A DNA stretch of 64,000 bases from Pseudomonas putida (GCF_026625125.1 NZ_CP113097.1:1984001-2048000); one strand, 5' to 3'. Shown: positions 35,552-46,445, numbered from the stretch's first letter. Notes: generated by a model not told the origin, from the letters alone. Program-made: numbers and translations.

Positions 35552-36865
35552 ATGCAAGTTTCTGTTGAAAACACTTCCGCTCTCGAGCGCCGCATGACCA
35601 TCGCCGTTCCGGCCGAGCGCGTCGAGAACGAAGTCAACAAGCGTCTGCAGCAGACTGCCAAGCGCGCCAAGGTCGCGGGCTTCCGCCCAGGCAAAGTGCC
35701 GATGAGCGTGATCCGCCAGCGTTTCGAAGCCGATGCCCGTCAAGAGGCCTTCGGTGACCTGGTCCAGGCTTCCTTCTACGAAGCCATCGTCGAGCAGAAG
35801 CTGAACCCGGCTGGCGCGCCTGCCGTAGAGCCGAAGTCGTTCGAAAAGGGCAAGGACCTGGAGTTCGTCGCCATCTTCGAAGTGTTCCCAGAGTTCGCCG
35901 TTGCCGGCCTGGAGTCGATCAGCGTCGAGCGTCTGAACGCCGAAGTGGCTGACGCCGACCTGGACAACATGCTGGAAGTGCTGCGCAAGCAGAACGTACG
36001 CTTCGAGGCCGTCGAGCGCGCTGCCGAGAAGGACGACCAGGTCAACATCGACTTCGTCGGCAAGATCGACGGTGAAGCCTTCGCCGGTGGTTCGGCCAAG
36101 GGCACCCAGCTGGTACTGGGCTCCGGCCGCATGATCCCAGGCTTCGAAGACGGCCTGGTTGGCGCCAAGGCCGGCGAAGAGCGCGTTGTCAACGTGACCT
36201 TCCCTGAGGATTACCAGAACCTGGACCTGGCAGGCAAAGCTGCCGAGTTCACCATCACCGTCAACAGCGTTTCGGCACCTCAGCTGCCAGAACTGAACGA
36301 AGAGTTCTTCGCCCAGTTCGGTATCAAGGAATCGACCCTGGAAGGCTTCCGCGCCGAAGTTCGCAAGAACATGGAGCGTGAACTGCGCCAGGCGATCAAG
36401 ACCAAGGTGAAGAACCAGGTCATGGACGGTCTGCTGGCCGCCAACCCGATCGAAGTGCCGAAAGCGCTGCTGGAAAACGAAGTCAACCGCCTGCGCGTCC
36501 AGGCTGTTCAGCAGTTCGGTGGCAACATCAAGCCTGAACAACTGCCGGCCGAGCTGTTCGAAGAGCAAGCCAAACGCCGTGTGGTGCTGGGCCTGATCGT
36601 CGCTGAAGTGGTCAAGCAGTTCGAACTGAAGCCGGACGAAGGCAAGGTTCGCGAGATGATCGAAGAAATGGCTTCGGCTTACCAGGAGCCTGAGCAGGTC
36701 ATCGCTTGGTACTACAAAAACGACCAGCAGATGAACGAGGTGCGTTCGGTTGTGCTGGAAGAGCAAGTTGTAGATACTGTTCTGCAGAAAGCGACTGTGA
36801 CCGACAAATCGGTCTCGTACGAAGAAGCCGTAAAACCAGCTCAGGCGCCTGCCGAAGCTGAGTAA
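35552..36865 (+). CDS. tig: Trigger factor, ribosome-associated chaperone
   Basis: 437 aa from the ATG at 35552, seven bases after GAGGAA. The ribosome-binding domain contains the signature [12 protein letters not shown] near residue 45. The FKBP-type prolyl isomerase domain lies around residues 150-240 ([30 protein letters not shown]), and the helical substrate cradle follows. It shields nascent chains at the ribosome exit. First gene of the tig-clpP-clpX-lon block. Confidence 0.97.
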   Translation: MQVSVENTSALERRMTIAVPAERVENEVNKRLQQTAKRAKVAGFRPGKVPMSVIRQRFEADARQEAFGDLVQASFYEAIVEQKLNPAGAPAVEPKSFEKGKDLEFVAIFEVFPEFAVAGLESISVERLNAEVADADLDNMLEVLRKQNVRFEAVERAAEKDDQVNIDFVGKIDGEAFAGGSAKGTQLVLGSGRMIPGFEDGLVGAKAGEERVVNVTFPEDYQNLDLAGKAAEFTITVNSVSAPQLPELNEEFFAQFGIKESTLEGFRAEVRKNMERELRQAIKTKVKNQVMDGLLAANPIEVPKALLENEVNRLRVQAVQQFGGNIKPEQLPAELFEEQAKRRVVLGLIVAEVVKQFELKPDEGKVREMIEEMASAYQEPEQVIAWYYKNDQQMNEVRSVVLEEQVVDTVLQKATVTDKSVSYEEAVKPAQAPAEAE

Positions 36866-36890
36866 GGCGGCCCTCTCGTAGGAAGCCCCC

Positions 36891-36917
36891 ACAAGCCAGC
36901 CTTCGCGCTGGCTTGTG
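36891..36917 (+). terminator. Stem-loop between tig and clpP
   Basis: ACAAGCCAGC and GCTGGCTTGT form a 10-bp stem with a CTTCGC loop. No U-run follows, so it probably attenuates or protects mRNA ends rather than ending transcription completely. Confidence 0.55.
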
Positions 36918-36956
36918 CGTATTCAAGCCATGACTATTTGGGAGTGAGCGCAGGAC

Positions 36957-37598
36957 ATGTCCCGCAATTCTTATATTCAGCAGAGCTCTGACATCCAAGC
37001 CGCAGGCGGCCTGGTCCCGATGGTTATCGAGCAGTCCGCCCGTGGCGAACGTGCCTATGACATCTACTCGCGCCTGTTGAAGGAGCGAGTGATCTTCCTG
37101 GTCGGCCCGGTAGAAGACTACATGGCCAACCTGGTAGTGGCACAGATGCTGTTCCTCGAGGCGGAAAACCCGGACAAGGATATCCATCTTTACATCAACT
37201 CCCCAGGCGGCTCGGTAACGGCTGGCATGTCGATCTACGACACCATGCAGTTCATCAAGCCGGACGTCTCGACCATCTGCATCGGCCAGGCCTGCAGCAT
37301 GGGGGCCTTCCTGTTGGCCGCCGGTGCCAAGGGCAAGCGTCACTGCCTGCCTAACTCGCGTGTGATGATTCACCAGCCGCTCGGCGGCTTCCAGGGCCAG
37401 GCGACCGATATCGAGATCCACGCCCAGGAAATCCTCAACATCAAGGCGCGTCTGAACGAGCTGCTGGCCTACCACACCGGCCAGGACCTGGAGACCATCA
37501 AGCGCGACACCGAGCGTGACAATTTCATGAGCGCCTCGCGCGCGGCCGAGTACGGCCTGATCGACTCGGTATACGACAAGCGGCAACTGGCCTCCTGA
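36957..37598 (+). CDS. clpP: ATP-dependent Clp protease proteolytic subunit
   Basis: 213 aa. The catalytic Ser is in [11 protein letters not shown], the His in VMIHQPLGG, and the Asp in [11 protein letters not shown]. The N-terminal propeptide precedes [17 protein letters not shown]. Fourteen subunits form the barrel fed by ClpX or ClpA. Followed by clpX after a stem-loop. Confidence 0.98.
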
Positions 37599-37612
37599 AC
37601 CCAGGTGCCAGA

Positions 37613-37641
37613 GCAGGTAGGTGCCCCAAGCGCCTACCTGC
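37613..37641 (+). terminator. Stem-loop between clpP and clpX
   Basis: GCAGGTAGG and CCTACCTGC form a 9-bp stem with an 11-base loop. A short A-run rather than a U-run follows, so it is probably a partial terminator or processing site. Confidence 0.5.
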
Positions 37642-37706
37642 GGACTTGAAAAAGCCCGCAATTGCCTTCATCTTGTGTTGCAAGCCTACCGGATTGGATC
37701 GATCGA

Positions 37707-38990
37707 ATGACTGACACCCGTAACGGCGAGGACAGCGGCAAATTGCTTTATTGCTCCTTCTGCGGCAAAAGCCAGCACGAAGTGCGCAAACTGATTGCCG
37801 GGCCCTCGGTATTTATCTGCGACGAGTGCGTCGACCTGTGCAACGACATCATCCGAGAGGAGGTGCAGGAAGCCCAGGCCGAAAGCAGCGCGCACAAATT
37901 GCCTTCGCCGAAAGAAATCAGCGGCATCCTGGACCAGTATGTGATTGGTCAGGAACGTGCCAAGAAGGTGCTTTCGGTAGCGGTGTACAACCACTACAAG
38001 CGCCTGAACCAGCGTGACAAGAAAGGTGACGAGGTTGAACTCGGCAAGAGCAACATCCTGCTGATCGGGCCTACCGGCTCGGGCAAGACCCTGCTCGCCG
38101 AAACCCTGGCTCGCCTGTTGAACGTACCGTTCACCATTGCCGACGCCACCACCCTGACCGAAGCCGGTTATGTGGGTGAGGACGTCGAGAACATCATCCA
38201 GAAGCTGCTGCAAAAGTGCGACTACGACGTGGAAAAGGCCCAGATGGGCATTGTCTACATCGACGAGATCGACAAGATTTCGCGCAAGTCGGACAACCCG
38301 TCGATCACCCGTGACGTTTCGGGTGAAGGCGTGCAGCAGGCACTGCTCAAGCTGATCGAGGGCACCGTTGCCTCCGTTCCGCCGCAAGGGGGGCGCAAGC
38401 ACCCGCAACAGGAATTCCTGCAGGTAGACACCCGCAACATCCTGTTCATCTGCGGTGGCGCCTTCTCGGGCCTGGAAAAGGTCATCCAGAACCGCTCCAC
38501 CAAAGGTGGCATCGGTTTTGGCGCTGAAGTACGCAGCAAGGAAGAGGGCAAGAAGGTTGGCGAGTCGCTGCGGGAAGTCGAGCCGGATGATCTGGTCAAG
38601 TTTGGCCTGATCCCCGAGTTCGTCGGCCGTCTGCCGGTTCTGGCAACCCTCGACGAGCTGGACGAGGCTGCACTGATGCAGATCCTCACTGAGCCGAAGA
38701 ACGCCCTGACCAAGCAGTACGCCAGGCTGTTCGAGATGGAGAGCGTTGACCTCGAGTTCCGCAGTGATGCACTCAAGGCCGTCGCACGCAAAGCCCTGGA
38801 GCGCAAGACTGGCGCCCGCGGCCTGCGTTCGATCCTCGAAGGCGTGCTGCTCGACACCATGTATGAAATTCCTTCGCAGAAGGAAGTCAGCAAGGTGGTG
38901 ATCGACGAGAGCGTCATCGAAGGCACGTCGCAGCCGCTGCTGATCTACGAGAACAGCGAGCCGCCAGCCAAGGTCGCGCCCGACGCCTGA
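37707..38990 (+). CDS. clpX: ATP-dependent Clp protease ATP-binding subunit
   Basis: 427 aa from the ATG at 37707. The N-terminal zinc-binding domain has CSFCGK and CDECVDLC; Walker A is GPTGSGKT, Walker B VYIDEIDK, the pore loop GYVGED, the ClpP-docking loop GIGFGAE, and sensor 2 is near GARGLRS. Hexameric unfoldase that delivers substrates to ClpP. A terminator follows at 39013. Confidence 0.98.
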   Translation: MTDTRNGEDSGKLLYCSFCGKSQHEVRKLIAGPSVFICDECVDLCNDIIREEVQEAQAESSAHKLPSPKEISGILDQYVIGQERAKKVLSVAVYNHYKRLNQRDKKGDEVELGKSNILLIGPTGSGKTLLAETLARLLNVPFTIADATTLTEAGYVGEDVENIIQKLLQKCDYDVEKAQMGIVYIDEIDKISRKSDNPSITRDVSGEGVQQALLKLIEGTVASVPPQGGRKHPQQEFLQVDTRNILFICGGAFSGLEKVIQNRSTKGGIGFGAEVRSKEEGKKVGESLREVEPDDLVKFGLIPEFVGRLPVLATLDELDEAALMQILTEPKNALTKQYARLFEMESVDLEFRSDALKAVARKALERKTGARGLRSILEGVLLDTMYEIPSQKEVSKVVIDESVIEGTSQPLLIYENSEPPAKVAPDA

Positions 38991-39012
38991 GTCGGTGCCG
39001 TGGCAGCAAGCA

Positions 39013-39046
39013 AGAAAGGGGCCCATGCGGGCCCCTTTCTGCTTTT
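39013..39046 (+). terminator. Rho-independent terminator after clpX
   Basis: AGAAAGGGGCCC and GGGCCCCTTTCT form a 12-bp stem with a 4-base loop, followed by GCTTTT. Confidence 0.88.
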
Positions 39047-39058
39047 CCTGTGCAAGCG

Positions 39059-39087
39059 CTTGTAATTTCCCAGGCGTGCCCCCACAT
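39059..39087 (+). promoter_or_regulatory. Heat-shock (sigma-32) promoter of lon
   Basis: CTTGTAA (39059-39065), a 14-bp spacer and CCCCACAT (39080-39087) fit the sigma-32 consensus CTTGAAA-N13-15-CCCCATNT with one change in the -35 and one in the -10. It lies 60 bp before lon. Confidence 0.7.
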
Positions 39088-39146
39088 TAGGTCCAAGCAT
39101 CATTTCCACCGGTTTCCGGCCATAAGGCCGCTGTAGAGGCGAAATC

Positions 39147-41543
39147 ATGAAGACCACCCTCGACTTGCCTCTTTTGCCATTGCGCGATGTCGTTGTTTAC
39201 CCGCACATGGTCATCCCACTGTTCGTGGGGCGTGAGAAGTCCATCGAGGCCCTTGAGGCTGCGATGACTGGCGAGAAGCAGATCCTTCTGCTGGCCCAGA
39301 AGAACCCCGCTGACGACGATCCGGGCGAAGACGCCCTGTATCGCGTCGGTACTGTCGCTACCGTGCTGCAACTGCTGAAGCTGCCTGATGGCACCGTCAA
39401 GGTGCTGGTCGAGGGCGAGCAGCGTGGTGCAGTCGAGCGCTTTACCGAAGTCGAAGGGCACATCCGTGCCGAAGTTTCCCTGATCGACGAAACCGACGCC
39501 GCCGAGCGCGAGTCGGAAGTCTTCGTGCGCACGCTGCTGTCGCAGTTCGAGCAGTACGTACAGTTGGGCAAGAAAGTCCCGGCCGAAGTGCTGTCGTCGC
39601 TCAACAGCATCGAGGAGCCTGGGCGCCTGGTCGATACCATGGCAGCGCACATGGCGCTGAAGATCGAGCAGAAGCAGGAAATTCTCGAAATCGTCGACCT
39701 GTCCACCCGTGTCGAGCATGTACTGGCGATGCTGGATGCCGAAATCGACCTGCTGCAGGTCGAAAAGCGTATCCGTGGCCGGGTCAAGAAGCAGATGGAG
39801 CGCAGCCAGCGCGAGTACTACCTGAATGAGCAGATGAAGGCCATTCAGAAGGAGCTCGGCGATGGCGACGAAGGCCACAACGAAGTCGAAGAGCTGAAAA
39901 AACGCATTGAAGCTGCCGGCCTGCCCAAAGACGCCCTGGCCAAGGCCCAGGCCGAGCTGAACAAGCTCAAGCAGATGTCGCCAATGTCTGCCGAAGCCAC
40001 CGTGGTGCGCACCTACCTCGACTGGCTCGTGCAGGTGCCGTGGAAGGCCCAGAGCAAGGTGCGCCTGGATCTGTCCAAGGCCGAGGAAATTCTCGACGCG
40101 GACCACTATGGCCTTGAAGAGGTCAAGGAACGCATCCTCGAATACCTCGCCGTGCAGAAGCGCGTGAAGAAAATTCGCGGCCCGGTACTGTGCCTGGTCG
40201 GCCCACCAGGCGTGGGCAAGACCTCGCTGGCCGAGTCGATCGCCGCCGCCACCAACCGCAAGTTCGTGCGCATGGCCCTGGGCGGCGTGCGTGACGAGGC
40301 CGAGATCCGCGGTCACCGTCGGACATACATCGGTTCGATGCCCGGCCGCCTGATCCAGAAAATGACCAAGGTGGGGGTGCGCAACCCGCTGTTCCTGCTC
40401 GACGAGATCGACAAGATGGGCAGCGACATGCGTGGCGACCCGGCCTCGGCGCTGCTGGAAGTGCTCGACCCCGAGCAGAACCACAACTTCAACGACCACT
40501 ACCTGGAGGTGGATTACGACCTCTCGGATGTGATGTTCCTCTGCACCTCGAACTCGATGAACATCCCGCCGGCGCTGCTGGACCGCATGGAAGTCATTCG
40601 CCTGCCGGGTTACACCGAGGACGAGAAGATCAACATCGCGGTCAAATACCTGACGCCCAAGCAGGTCAAGGCCAACGGTTTGAAGAAGGAAGAGCTCGAG
40701 ATCGACACCTCGGCGATCCGTGACATCATCCGTTACTACACCCGTGAAGCCGGTGTACGTGGCCTGGAGCGGCAGATTGCGAAGGTCTGCCGCAAGGTCG
40801 TCAAGGAGCACACCGGCCAGAAGCAGGTCAAGGTCAAGGTCACCAATGAGCAGCTCGAGCACCTGCTGGGCGTGCGCAAGTTCCGCTACGGCCTGGCCGA
40901 GCAGCAGGACCAGATAGGCCAGGTTACCGGCCTTGCCTGGACCCAGGTGGGTGGCGAATTGCTGACCATCGAGTCGGTGGTCATCCCTGGAAAAGGGCAA
41001 TTGATCAAGACCGGTTCGCTGGGCGACGTCATGGTCGAGTCGATCACCGCCGCGCAAACCGTTGTCCGTAGCCGCGCCCGCAGCCTGGGAATTGCCGCCG
41101 ACTTCCATGAGAAGCACGACGTGCACATCCACATGCCTGAGGGGGCTACGCCCAAGGATGGCCCGAGCGCCGGTATCGGCATGTGCACCGCGCTGGTGTC
41201 GGCGTTGACGCAGATTCCGGTGCGTGCAGATGTTGCCATGACCGGCGAAATCACCTTGCGTGGGCAGGTATTGGCCATTGGCGGGCTGAAGGAAAAACTC
41301 CTGGCGGCGCACCGTGGTGGGATCAAGACGGTGATCATTCCAGAGGAGAATGTTCGCGATCTGAAGGAGATCCCGGAAAATATCAAACAGGATCTGCAGA
41401 TCAAACCGGTCAAATGGATTGACGAAGTCCTGCAAATTGCGCTGCAATACGCCCCGGAGCCCTTGCCAGATGTGGCTCCTGAGATTGTCGCGAAAGATGA
41501 AAAGCGCGACGGCGATGCTAAGGAACGTATCAGCACGCATTAG
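39147..41543 (+). CDS. lon: ATP-dependent protease La
   Basis: 798 aa. The N-terminal substrate domain begins [15 protein letters not shown]. Walker A is GPPGVGKTS near residue 355, Walker [10 protein letters not shown], and the catalytic dyad is Ser in DGPSAGIGM and Lys in [10 protein letters not shown]. Cytoplasmic quality-control and regulatory protease; the sigma-32 promoter upstream fits its heat-shock role. The 3' end is followed at once by the hupB promoter. Confidence 0.98.
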   Translation: MKTTLDLPLLPLRDVVVYPHMVIPLFVGREKSIEALEAAMTGEKQILLLAQKNPADDDPGEDALYRVGTVATVLQLLKLPDGTVKVLVEGEQRGAVERFTEVEGHIRAEVSLIDETDAAERESEVFVRTLLSQFEQYVQLGKKVPAEVLSSLNSIEEPGRLVDTMAAHMALKIEQKQEILEIVDLSTRVEHVLAMLDAEIDLLQVEKRIRGRVKKQMERSQREYYLNEQMKAIQKELGDGDEGHNEVEELKKRIEAAGLPKDALAKAQAELNKLKQMSPMSAEATVVRTYLDWLVQVPWKAQSKVRLDLSKAEEILDADHYGLEEVKERILEYLAVQKRVKKIRGPVLCLVGPPGVGKTSLAESIAAATNRKFVRMALGGVRDEAEIRGHRRTYIGSMPGRLIQKMTKVGVRNPLFLLDEIDKMGSDMRGDPASALLEVLDPEQNHNFNDHYLEVDYDLSDVMFLCTSNSMNIPPALLDRMEVIRLPGYTEDEKINIAVKYLTPKQVKANGLKKEELEIDTSAIRDIIRYYTREAGVRGLERQIAKVCRKVVKEHTGQKQVKVKVTNEQLEHLLGVRKFRYGLAEQQDQIGQVTGLAWTQVGGELLTIESVVIPGKGQLIKTGSLGDVMVESITAAQTVVRSRARSLGIAADFHEKHDVHIHMPEGATPKDGPSAGIGMCTALVSALTQIPVRADVAMTGEITLRGQVLAIGGLKEKLLAAHRGGIKTVIIPEENVRDLKEIPENIKQDLQIKPVKWIDEVLQIALQYAPEPLPDVAPEIVAKDEKRDGDAKERISTH

Positions 41544-41568
41544 TAGTTTTTGGCTGGGGGGCTTTCCT

Positions 41569-41598
41569 TGACAGTATTTTCGGGGCCTTGCTATAAAG
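41569..41598 (+). promoter_or_regulatory. Sigma-70 promoter of hupB
   Basis: A perfect TTGACA (41569-41574), an 18-bp spacer and TATAAA (41593-41598), about 98 bp before the hupB GTG. Strength fits an abundant nucleoid protein. Confidence 0.8.
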
Positions 41599-41695
41599 CG
41601 GCACGCTATTGTCACCAGGCCACCCAGCATTCGTTTCAGAAGCTTTTCATTACATACTTAGAAACAAACTCAATAGAGAAATAAGGGGACTTAGA

Positions 41696-41968
41696 GTGAA
41701 CAAGTCGGAACTGATTGACGCTATCGCCGCATCTGCTGACATCCCGAAAGCTGTAGCCGGCCGCGCGCTGGATGCAGTAATTGACTCCGTGACTGGTGCC
41801 CTGAAAGCAGGCGACGACGTCGTTCTGGTTGGCTTCGGTACCTTCTCGGTCAAAGAGCGCGCTGAGCGCGATGGCCGTAACCCGCAAACTGGCAAGACCA
41901 TCAAGATCGCTGCTGCCAAGGTTCCAGGCTTCAAGGCTGGCAAAGGCCTGAAAGACGCCGTCAACTAA
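41696..41968 (+). CDS. hupB: DNA-binding protein HU, beta subunit
   Basis: 90 aa, the exact HU length, starting at a GTG preceded by [15 protein letters not shown] opens the protein, [14 protein letters not shown] and [10 protein letters not shown] form the DNA-binding arm with the intercalating Pro. Nucleoid packaging protein. Its place directly after lon is conserved. Confidence 0.97.
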   Translation: MNKSELIDAIAASADIPKAVAGRALDAVIDSVTGALKAGDDVVLVGFGTFSVKERAERDGRNPQTGKTIKIAAAKVPGFKAGKGLKDAVN

Positions 41969-42055
41969 GTCGTCTCTTTCAGCCGGACCGGGCCTTGCCA
42001 GGTTCGAGCACGCTGAAGGCGGGTCGCAAACGTTCCCGCCTGACACGTTTGCTAA

Positions 42056-42086
42056 GAAAAGGCGCATCCTCGGATGCGCCTTTCTT
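42056..42086 (+). terminator. Rho-independent terminator after hupB
   Basis: AAAAGGCGCATCC and GGATGCGCCTTTCTTTT with a 2-4 base loop. Confidence 0.88.
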
Positions 42087-42151
42087 TTATCAGGATTCTA
42101 CCCACGCTCCGCGGTTGTCGACGCAGTGGTACAGCCGTTTCTGGGGGACGC

Positions 42152-44023
42152 ATGCTGCAAAATATCAGGGACAATTCACAAGGTTGGATTGCCAAGACCA
42201 TCATTGGCCTCATCGTTGTGTTGATGGCGTTGACGGGCTTCGAAGCCATTTTCCAGGCCGCCAGCCATAGCCAGGACGCCGCCAAGGTGAACGGCCAGAC
42301 CATCAGCCAGAACGAGCTGAGCCAAGCGGCCGACATGCAGCGCCGCCAGCTGATGCAACAGCTGGGCAAGGATTTCGACCCGGCTCTGCTGGATGAGAAA
42401 TTGCTGCGCGATGCTGCGCTCAAAGGGCTGATCGAACGCAAGCTGCTGTTGCAGGGTGCCGAAGATGCCAAGTTCGCCTTCAGTGAGGCCGCGCTGGATC
42501 AAGTGATCCTGCAGACGCCGGAATTCCAGGTTGATGGCAAGTTCAACGCCGACCGTTTCGACCAGGTCATCCGCCAGATGGGCTATGGCCGTTTGCAGTT
42601 CCGCGAGATGCTTGCCGAAGAAATGCTGATCGGCCAGATCCGCACGGGTATTGCCGGCAGCAGCTTCGTTACCGACCAGCAGGTCGACGCCTTCGCTCGC
42701 CTGGAAAGCCAGACCCGCGACTTCGCTTCGTTGACCTTCAAGGCCAACCCGGCTGCGGTCAAGGTCAGCGATGACGAGGTCAGGGCTCATTATGAACAGC
42801 ATGCCAAGGAGTTCATGACGCCGGATCAAGTGGTCATCGACTATGTCGAGCTGAAGAAGTCGGCATTCTTCGATCAGGTGAAGGTTACCGACGACGAGCT
42901 CAAGGCCCAGTACGAGAAGGAAATCGCCAACCTGGCCGAGCAGCGCCACGCTGCGCACATCCTGATCGAGGTCAATGACAAGGTCACCGATGCCCAGGCC
43001 AAGGCTCGCATCGAAGAGATCGAGCAACGCTTGGCCAAAGGTGAAGACTTCGCCAAGCTGGCCAAGGAGTTCTCCCAGGACCCGGGTTCGGCCAACAGCG
43101 GTGGCGACCTAGGTTTCGCCGGCCCGGGTGTGTATGACCCGGCCTTCGAGGACGCTCTGTACAAGCTCGACGATGGCCAGGTGTCAGCACCAGTACGTAC
43201 CCAGTTCGGTTATCACTTGATCAAGCTGCTGGGTAAGCAGGCGCCGGAAGTCCCGAGTTTCGCCAGCCTGAAGGACAAGCTCACGCGAGACCTGAAGACT
43301 CCGCTGGTCGAGCAGCGCTATGTCGATGCCAGCAAGCAGCTGCAGGATGCTGCCTACGAGGCTGCCGACCTGGCCCAGCCCGCCCAGGACCTGAACCTCA
43401 AGGTGCATACTTCGGCGCCATTCGGCCGTGAAGGCGGTGAGGGCATCACGGCCAACCGTGCCGTGGTCCAGGCCGCGTTCTCCGAGGAAGTGCTGGAGGA
43501 GGCTGCAAACAGCACCGCCATCGAGCTGGACCCTGAGACCACCGTGGTATTGCGCGTCAAGGAGCACCGCAAGCCGGAGCAGATGCCGCTCGAAGCCGTG
43601 GCCAAGAACATCAGCGAACACCTGGCCAAGGAGAAGGCGACCGCCGAGCTCAAGGTCAAGGCGGACAAACTGATCGCCGGCCTGCGTGACGGCTCGGTCG
43701 CTGCAGATGCTGCCCAGGAAGGCCAGAGCTGGAAGGCCTACGAAGCAGTCACCCGCAGCCAGGACGGTATCGACCCGGCCGAGTTGCAGGCGCTGTTCCG
43801 CCTGCCCAAGCCGCAAGCCAAGGGCGAGCCGGTATATGGCAGCGTGGTACTGGCCGATGGCAGCCTGGTCGTGTTGCAGCTCAAAGGCGTCAACGACGGT
43901 GCCGCCGCCAGCGATGAAGAGAAGCAGCAGATCCGCCGCTATCTCGCTTCGCGTGCGGGCCAGCAGGACTTTGCGGCATACCGCAAGCAGCTGGAAGGCA
44001 GTGCGGACATCACTCGCTACTGA
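42152..44023 (+). CDS. ppiD: Periplasmic chaperone / peptidyl-prolyl isomerase D
   Basis: 623 aa from the ATG at 42152 (GGGGGACG upstream). A single N-terminal membrane anchor (residues 15-33) follows RDNSQGWIAK. SurA-like N domain, then a parvulin domain at about residues 265-355 (AAHILIEV, SGGDLGFAGPGVYDPAFEDAL, VRTQFGYHLIKL). It assists outer-membrane and secreted proteins leaving the Sec translocon. Confidence 0.96.
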   Translation: MLQNIRDNSQGWIAKTIIGLIVVLMALTGFEAIFQAASHSQDAAKVNGQTISQNELSQAADMQRRQLMQQLGKDFDPALLDEKLLRDAALKGLIERKLLLQGAEDAKFAFSEAALDQVILQTPEFQVDGKFNADRFDQVIRQMGYGRLQFREMLAEEMLIGQIRTGIAGSSFVTDQQVDAFARLESQTRDFASLTFKANPAAVKVSDDEVRAHYEQHAKEFMTPDQVVIDYVELKKSAFFDQVKVTDDELKAQYEKEIANLAEQRHAAHILIEVNDKVTDAQAKARIEEIEQRLAKGEDFAKLAKEFSQDPGSANSGGDLGFAGPGVYDPAFEDALYKLDDGQVSAPVRTQFGYHLIKLLGKQAPEVPSFASLKDKLTRDLKTPLVEQRYVDASKQLQDAAYEAADLAQPAQDLNLKVHTSAPFGREGGEGITANRAVVQAAFSEEVLEEAANSTAIELDPETTVVLRVKEHRKPEQMPLEAVAKNISEHLAKEKATAELKVKADKLIAGLRDGSVAADAAQEGQSWKAYEAVTRSQDGIDPAELQALFRLPKPQAKGEPVYGSVVLADGSLVVLQLKGVNDGAAASDEEKQQIRRYLASRAGQQDFAAYRKQLEGSADITRY

Positions 44024-44037
44024 GTGACACTCTGGTA

Positions 44038-44073
44038 ACGAAACAGGCCGCATGATGCGGCCTGTTTCGTTTC
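44038..44073. terminator. Bidirectional terminator between ppiD and the patatin gene
   Basis: AACGAAACAGGCCGCAT and ATGCGGCCTGTTTCGTT form a 16-17-bp perfect stem with almost no loop. T-runs are short. Confidence 0.85.
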
Positions 44074-44102
44074 TGGGGCACGGGGTAAGCGCCGGGGGCG
44101 CT

Positions 44103-45143
44103 TCAGCGCTTTTCGCCCTCGTAGTTATCCAGCGTATCCCGCGCTATCTCCCGGCCCAAGGCAATCAGTTCCGGCGCCTTGTAGAACTCGAAGAACCGGC
44201 ATACCCGCTTGGGTACGTTGATCAGTACGTCCGGTGGATACCCCGCGATCTTGTATTGCGCCAACGACGTCTGCATGACCTCGAAGCTCTGGTTGATCAG
44301 GTCCAGCAGCGACGCTGGTCCCACGTTGTCGACGATGATCGACCCCGTGGCGGATTTTGGCGCACCCTCGCTTTGCGGTGCCGCCGCCGGTTGCTGGGCT
44401 TCTGGGTCGGCCGTATCGCTCAGCCAGGGGTTGGGTGGCACCAGACCCTCGCCAGTGATCTCCTGCTCGATGCGCATCAGTTCCTCGGCGGGCTTGCGTC
44501 GGAACGGCATGCGCGCCCCCAGCGAACTGATCAGTGCGTCAAAGCGCATCCTGAACGCTGCCGGCCGCTCGATGACAGGCAACTGGTACTGCTTCTGGTT
44601 GGTGGAGTTGAGGTTTACCGCGATGATCATGTCGCAGTGGCTGGACACGACCGGCACGATCGGCAGCGGATTGAGGATGCCGCCGTCGACCAGCATGCGG
44701 TTGCCCTGCATTACCGGCGTGAACAGGCTTGGAATTGCCGCCGAGGCGCGCATTGCCTGGTGCAGGCAGCCCTCCTGGAACCAGATCTCCTGCTGGTGGG
44801 TGAGGTCGGTGGCCACTGCCGTGTAGGGGATGCGCAATTGTTCGATATTGATTTCGCCGACGATCTTGCGGATCTGCCCAAACACCTTGTCGCCGCGAAT
44901 GGCACCAAGGCGGAAGCTGACATCGACCAGTCGCAGTACGTCCAGGTAATCCAGGCTTTCGATCCAGTTGCGGTATTCATCGAGCTTGCCCGCCGCGTAA
45001 ATCCCCCCGACCACCGCGCCCATCGAGCAACCGGCAATGCAGGCGATTTCGTAGCCGCGCCGTTCGATTTCTTCGATCACGCCGATATGGGCATAACCCC
45101 GCGCGCCCCCCGACCCCAACACCAGTGCTACACGTTTGCTCAT
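44103..45143 (-). CDS. Patatin-like phospholipase
   Basis: 346 aa from the ATG at 45143 (GGGGAAG upstream; an earlier Met in the same frame lacks similarity). The oxyanion loop GSGGARGYAHIG, nucleophile elbow GCSMGA and Asp in DGG make the catalytic dyad of the patatin/RssA family. No signal peptide, so probably cytoplasmic or membrane-associated. A Pro/Ala-rich linker near residue 255 precedes a C-terminal domain of unknown role. Substrate not established. Confidence 0.92.
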   Translation of the reverse strand: MSKRVALVLGSGGARGYAHIGVIEEIERRGYEIACIAGCSMGAVVGGIYAAGKLDEYRNWIESLDYLDVLRLVDVSFRLGAIRGDKVFGQIRKIVGEINIEQLRIPYTAVATDLTHQQEIWFQEGCLHQAMRASAAIPSLFTPVMQGNRMLVDGGILNPLPIVPVVSSHCDMIIAVNLNSTNQKQYQLPVIERPAAFRMRFDALISSLGARMPFRRKPAEELMRIEQEITGEGLVPPNPWLSDTADPEAQQPAAAPQSEGAPKSATGSIIVDNVGPASLLDLINQSFEVMQTSLAQYKIAGYPPDVLINVPKRVCRFFEFYKAPELIALGREIARDTLDNYEGEKR

Positions 45144-45295
45144 GATCTTCCCCGGCTTTTGCATCCATGGCCCTACAATGCACCGAGCGTTGCCTGTGCT
45201 TCAATGTAGACTCTAGGCAAAACCTGCCGAGCGCGGCACTTTTCAGGTGCCCAAGCGTCGAACAGCCACCGTATTCAACCTCCGAGGTATTACCG

Positions 45296-45574
45296 ATGAA
45301 AGCCTGGATCTGCCTTCCTCTGATTGCCCTGGCCCTTGCCGGCTGCGCGGGCAAGACGGCTTACCGTGACAGCTGCGCGTCGCAGCTCGATGCCGCTTGG
45401 AAGGAGCTCGACCTGGCCAAGGCTGAAGGCTTTGCCGGTACCGTCAGCTATTCCAAGGCGTTGTCGTTGTTGACCGGGGCCAAGACCCAGCAGCAGTTCG
45501 AAGGGTTTGAGGGTTGCACCAAGAAAGCCGAAAAGGCGCGTTTCTACATTCGTGAGTCGCGCGCCGGGCGCTGA
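45296..45574 (+). CDS. Small lipoprotein
   Basis: 92 aa. The signal sequence MKAWICLPLIALALAGC ends in a lipobox (LAGC), so residue 17 is lipidated; Gly after the Cys favours outer-membrane sorting. The remainder is a soluble helical domain with two further Cys. Starts an apparent run with the CHAD gene 15 bp later. Function unknown. Confidence 0.85.
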   Translation: MKAWICLPLIALALAGCAGKTAYRDSCASQLDAAWKELDLAKAEGFAGTVSYSKALSLLTGAKTQQQFEGFEGCTKKAEKARFYIRESRAGR

Positions 45575-45589
45575 CCGAGGAGTGCTGTA

Positions 45590-46369
45590 ATGTCCAGCAT
45601 GCTCGACCATGTGGTTGCCCAGGTAGTGGCCTTGCAGGTGCGCCTGCTGGCTTGTCGCGAGCGCCTTGCTGCCGATACCGACAGCGAAGCCTTGCACGAT
45701 CTGCGCATAGGCCTGAGGCGCTTGCGCAGCCTGTTGCGGCCGCTGAGGGGCTTGCCGGGGGTCGAGCAGCTGGAGGACGCTGCGAGAGCCCTTGGCACCT
45801 TGACCACGCCGCTACGTGACCGCGAGGTACTGGCGGGCGAGTTGATCCAGCGCGGCGTTGTCCAAGCGGGGCAGCGGCGTCTGCAAGGGCGCGCTGCCAC
45901 CTTTGCCGGCGTGGCCGCCAGCCCGCAACTGAGCCGGGTGCTGGCCATCCTCGATGCCTTTCCGCTGTTTCTGCGCGCCGCGGGCCGTGAAGGGTTGGCC
46001 AAGTGCCTGCGTAAACGCGTCGACAAACGCCTGGTCAAGCAATGGCGCAAGCTGCACGAAGCCTTGCAGGACCCGGCCCACGACCGTCATCGCCTGCGCT
46101 TGTTGATCAAGCGGGTGCGCTATGGGGACCAGGCCTACCCACAACTCGATCATGCCGGGAAGCAGTTGCAGCGCCTGCTCAAACAAGCCCAGGGCGATTT
46201 GGGTAATTGGCATGACCGCCTGCAATGGCTGTTGCAGGCTCAATCGCATGAGGACCTTGCGCCCTGCAAAGTCGATTGGGAGCGGGAGCTCGATGACGCC
46301 GAGCGCCAGTCCGATGTGACACTGGCTGCCTTGCAGGCAGCACTGGAACGGCGCAAGCCCGGCAAATGA
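45590..46369 (+). CDS. CHAD-domain protein (polyphosphate-binding)
   Basis: 259 aa, a single CHAD domain: ALHDLRIGLRRLRSLLR holds the conserved His and Arg series, with a second basic repeat HRLRLLIKRVRYG near residue 165. CHAD domains bind inorganic polyphosphate and localise to polyP granules. No CYTH domain is attached here. Translated right after the small lipoprotein. Confidence 0.88.
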   Translation: MSSMLDHVVAQVVALQVRLLACRERLAADTDSEALHDLRIGLRRLRSLLRPLRGLPGVEQLEDAARALGTLTTPLRDREVLAGELIQRGVVQAGQRRLQGRAATFAGVAASPQLSRVLAILDAFPLFLRAAGREGLAKCLRKRVDKRLVKQWRKLHEALQDPAHDRHRLRLLIKRVRYGDQAYPQLDHAGKQLQRLLKQAQGDLGNWHDRLQWLLQAQSHEDLAPCKVDWERELDDAERQSDVTLAALQAALERRKPGK

Positions 46370-46445
46370 CCGATATGCGGGCTGTTCGACGCAAGGTTGC
46401 TCGCTAGTATTGGCTGACACCTTTCGCTGCTGCAGGAGCCGGCCC

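Noticed and set aside
39087..41630. 847-codon open frame opposite lon
   Set aside because: Antisense shadow of lon; no domain seen, and lon is unmistakable.
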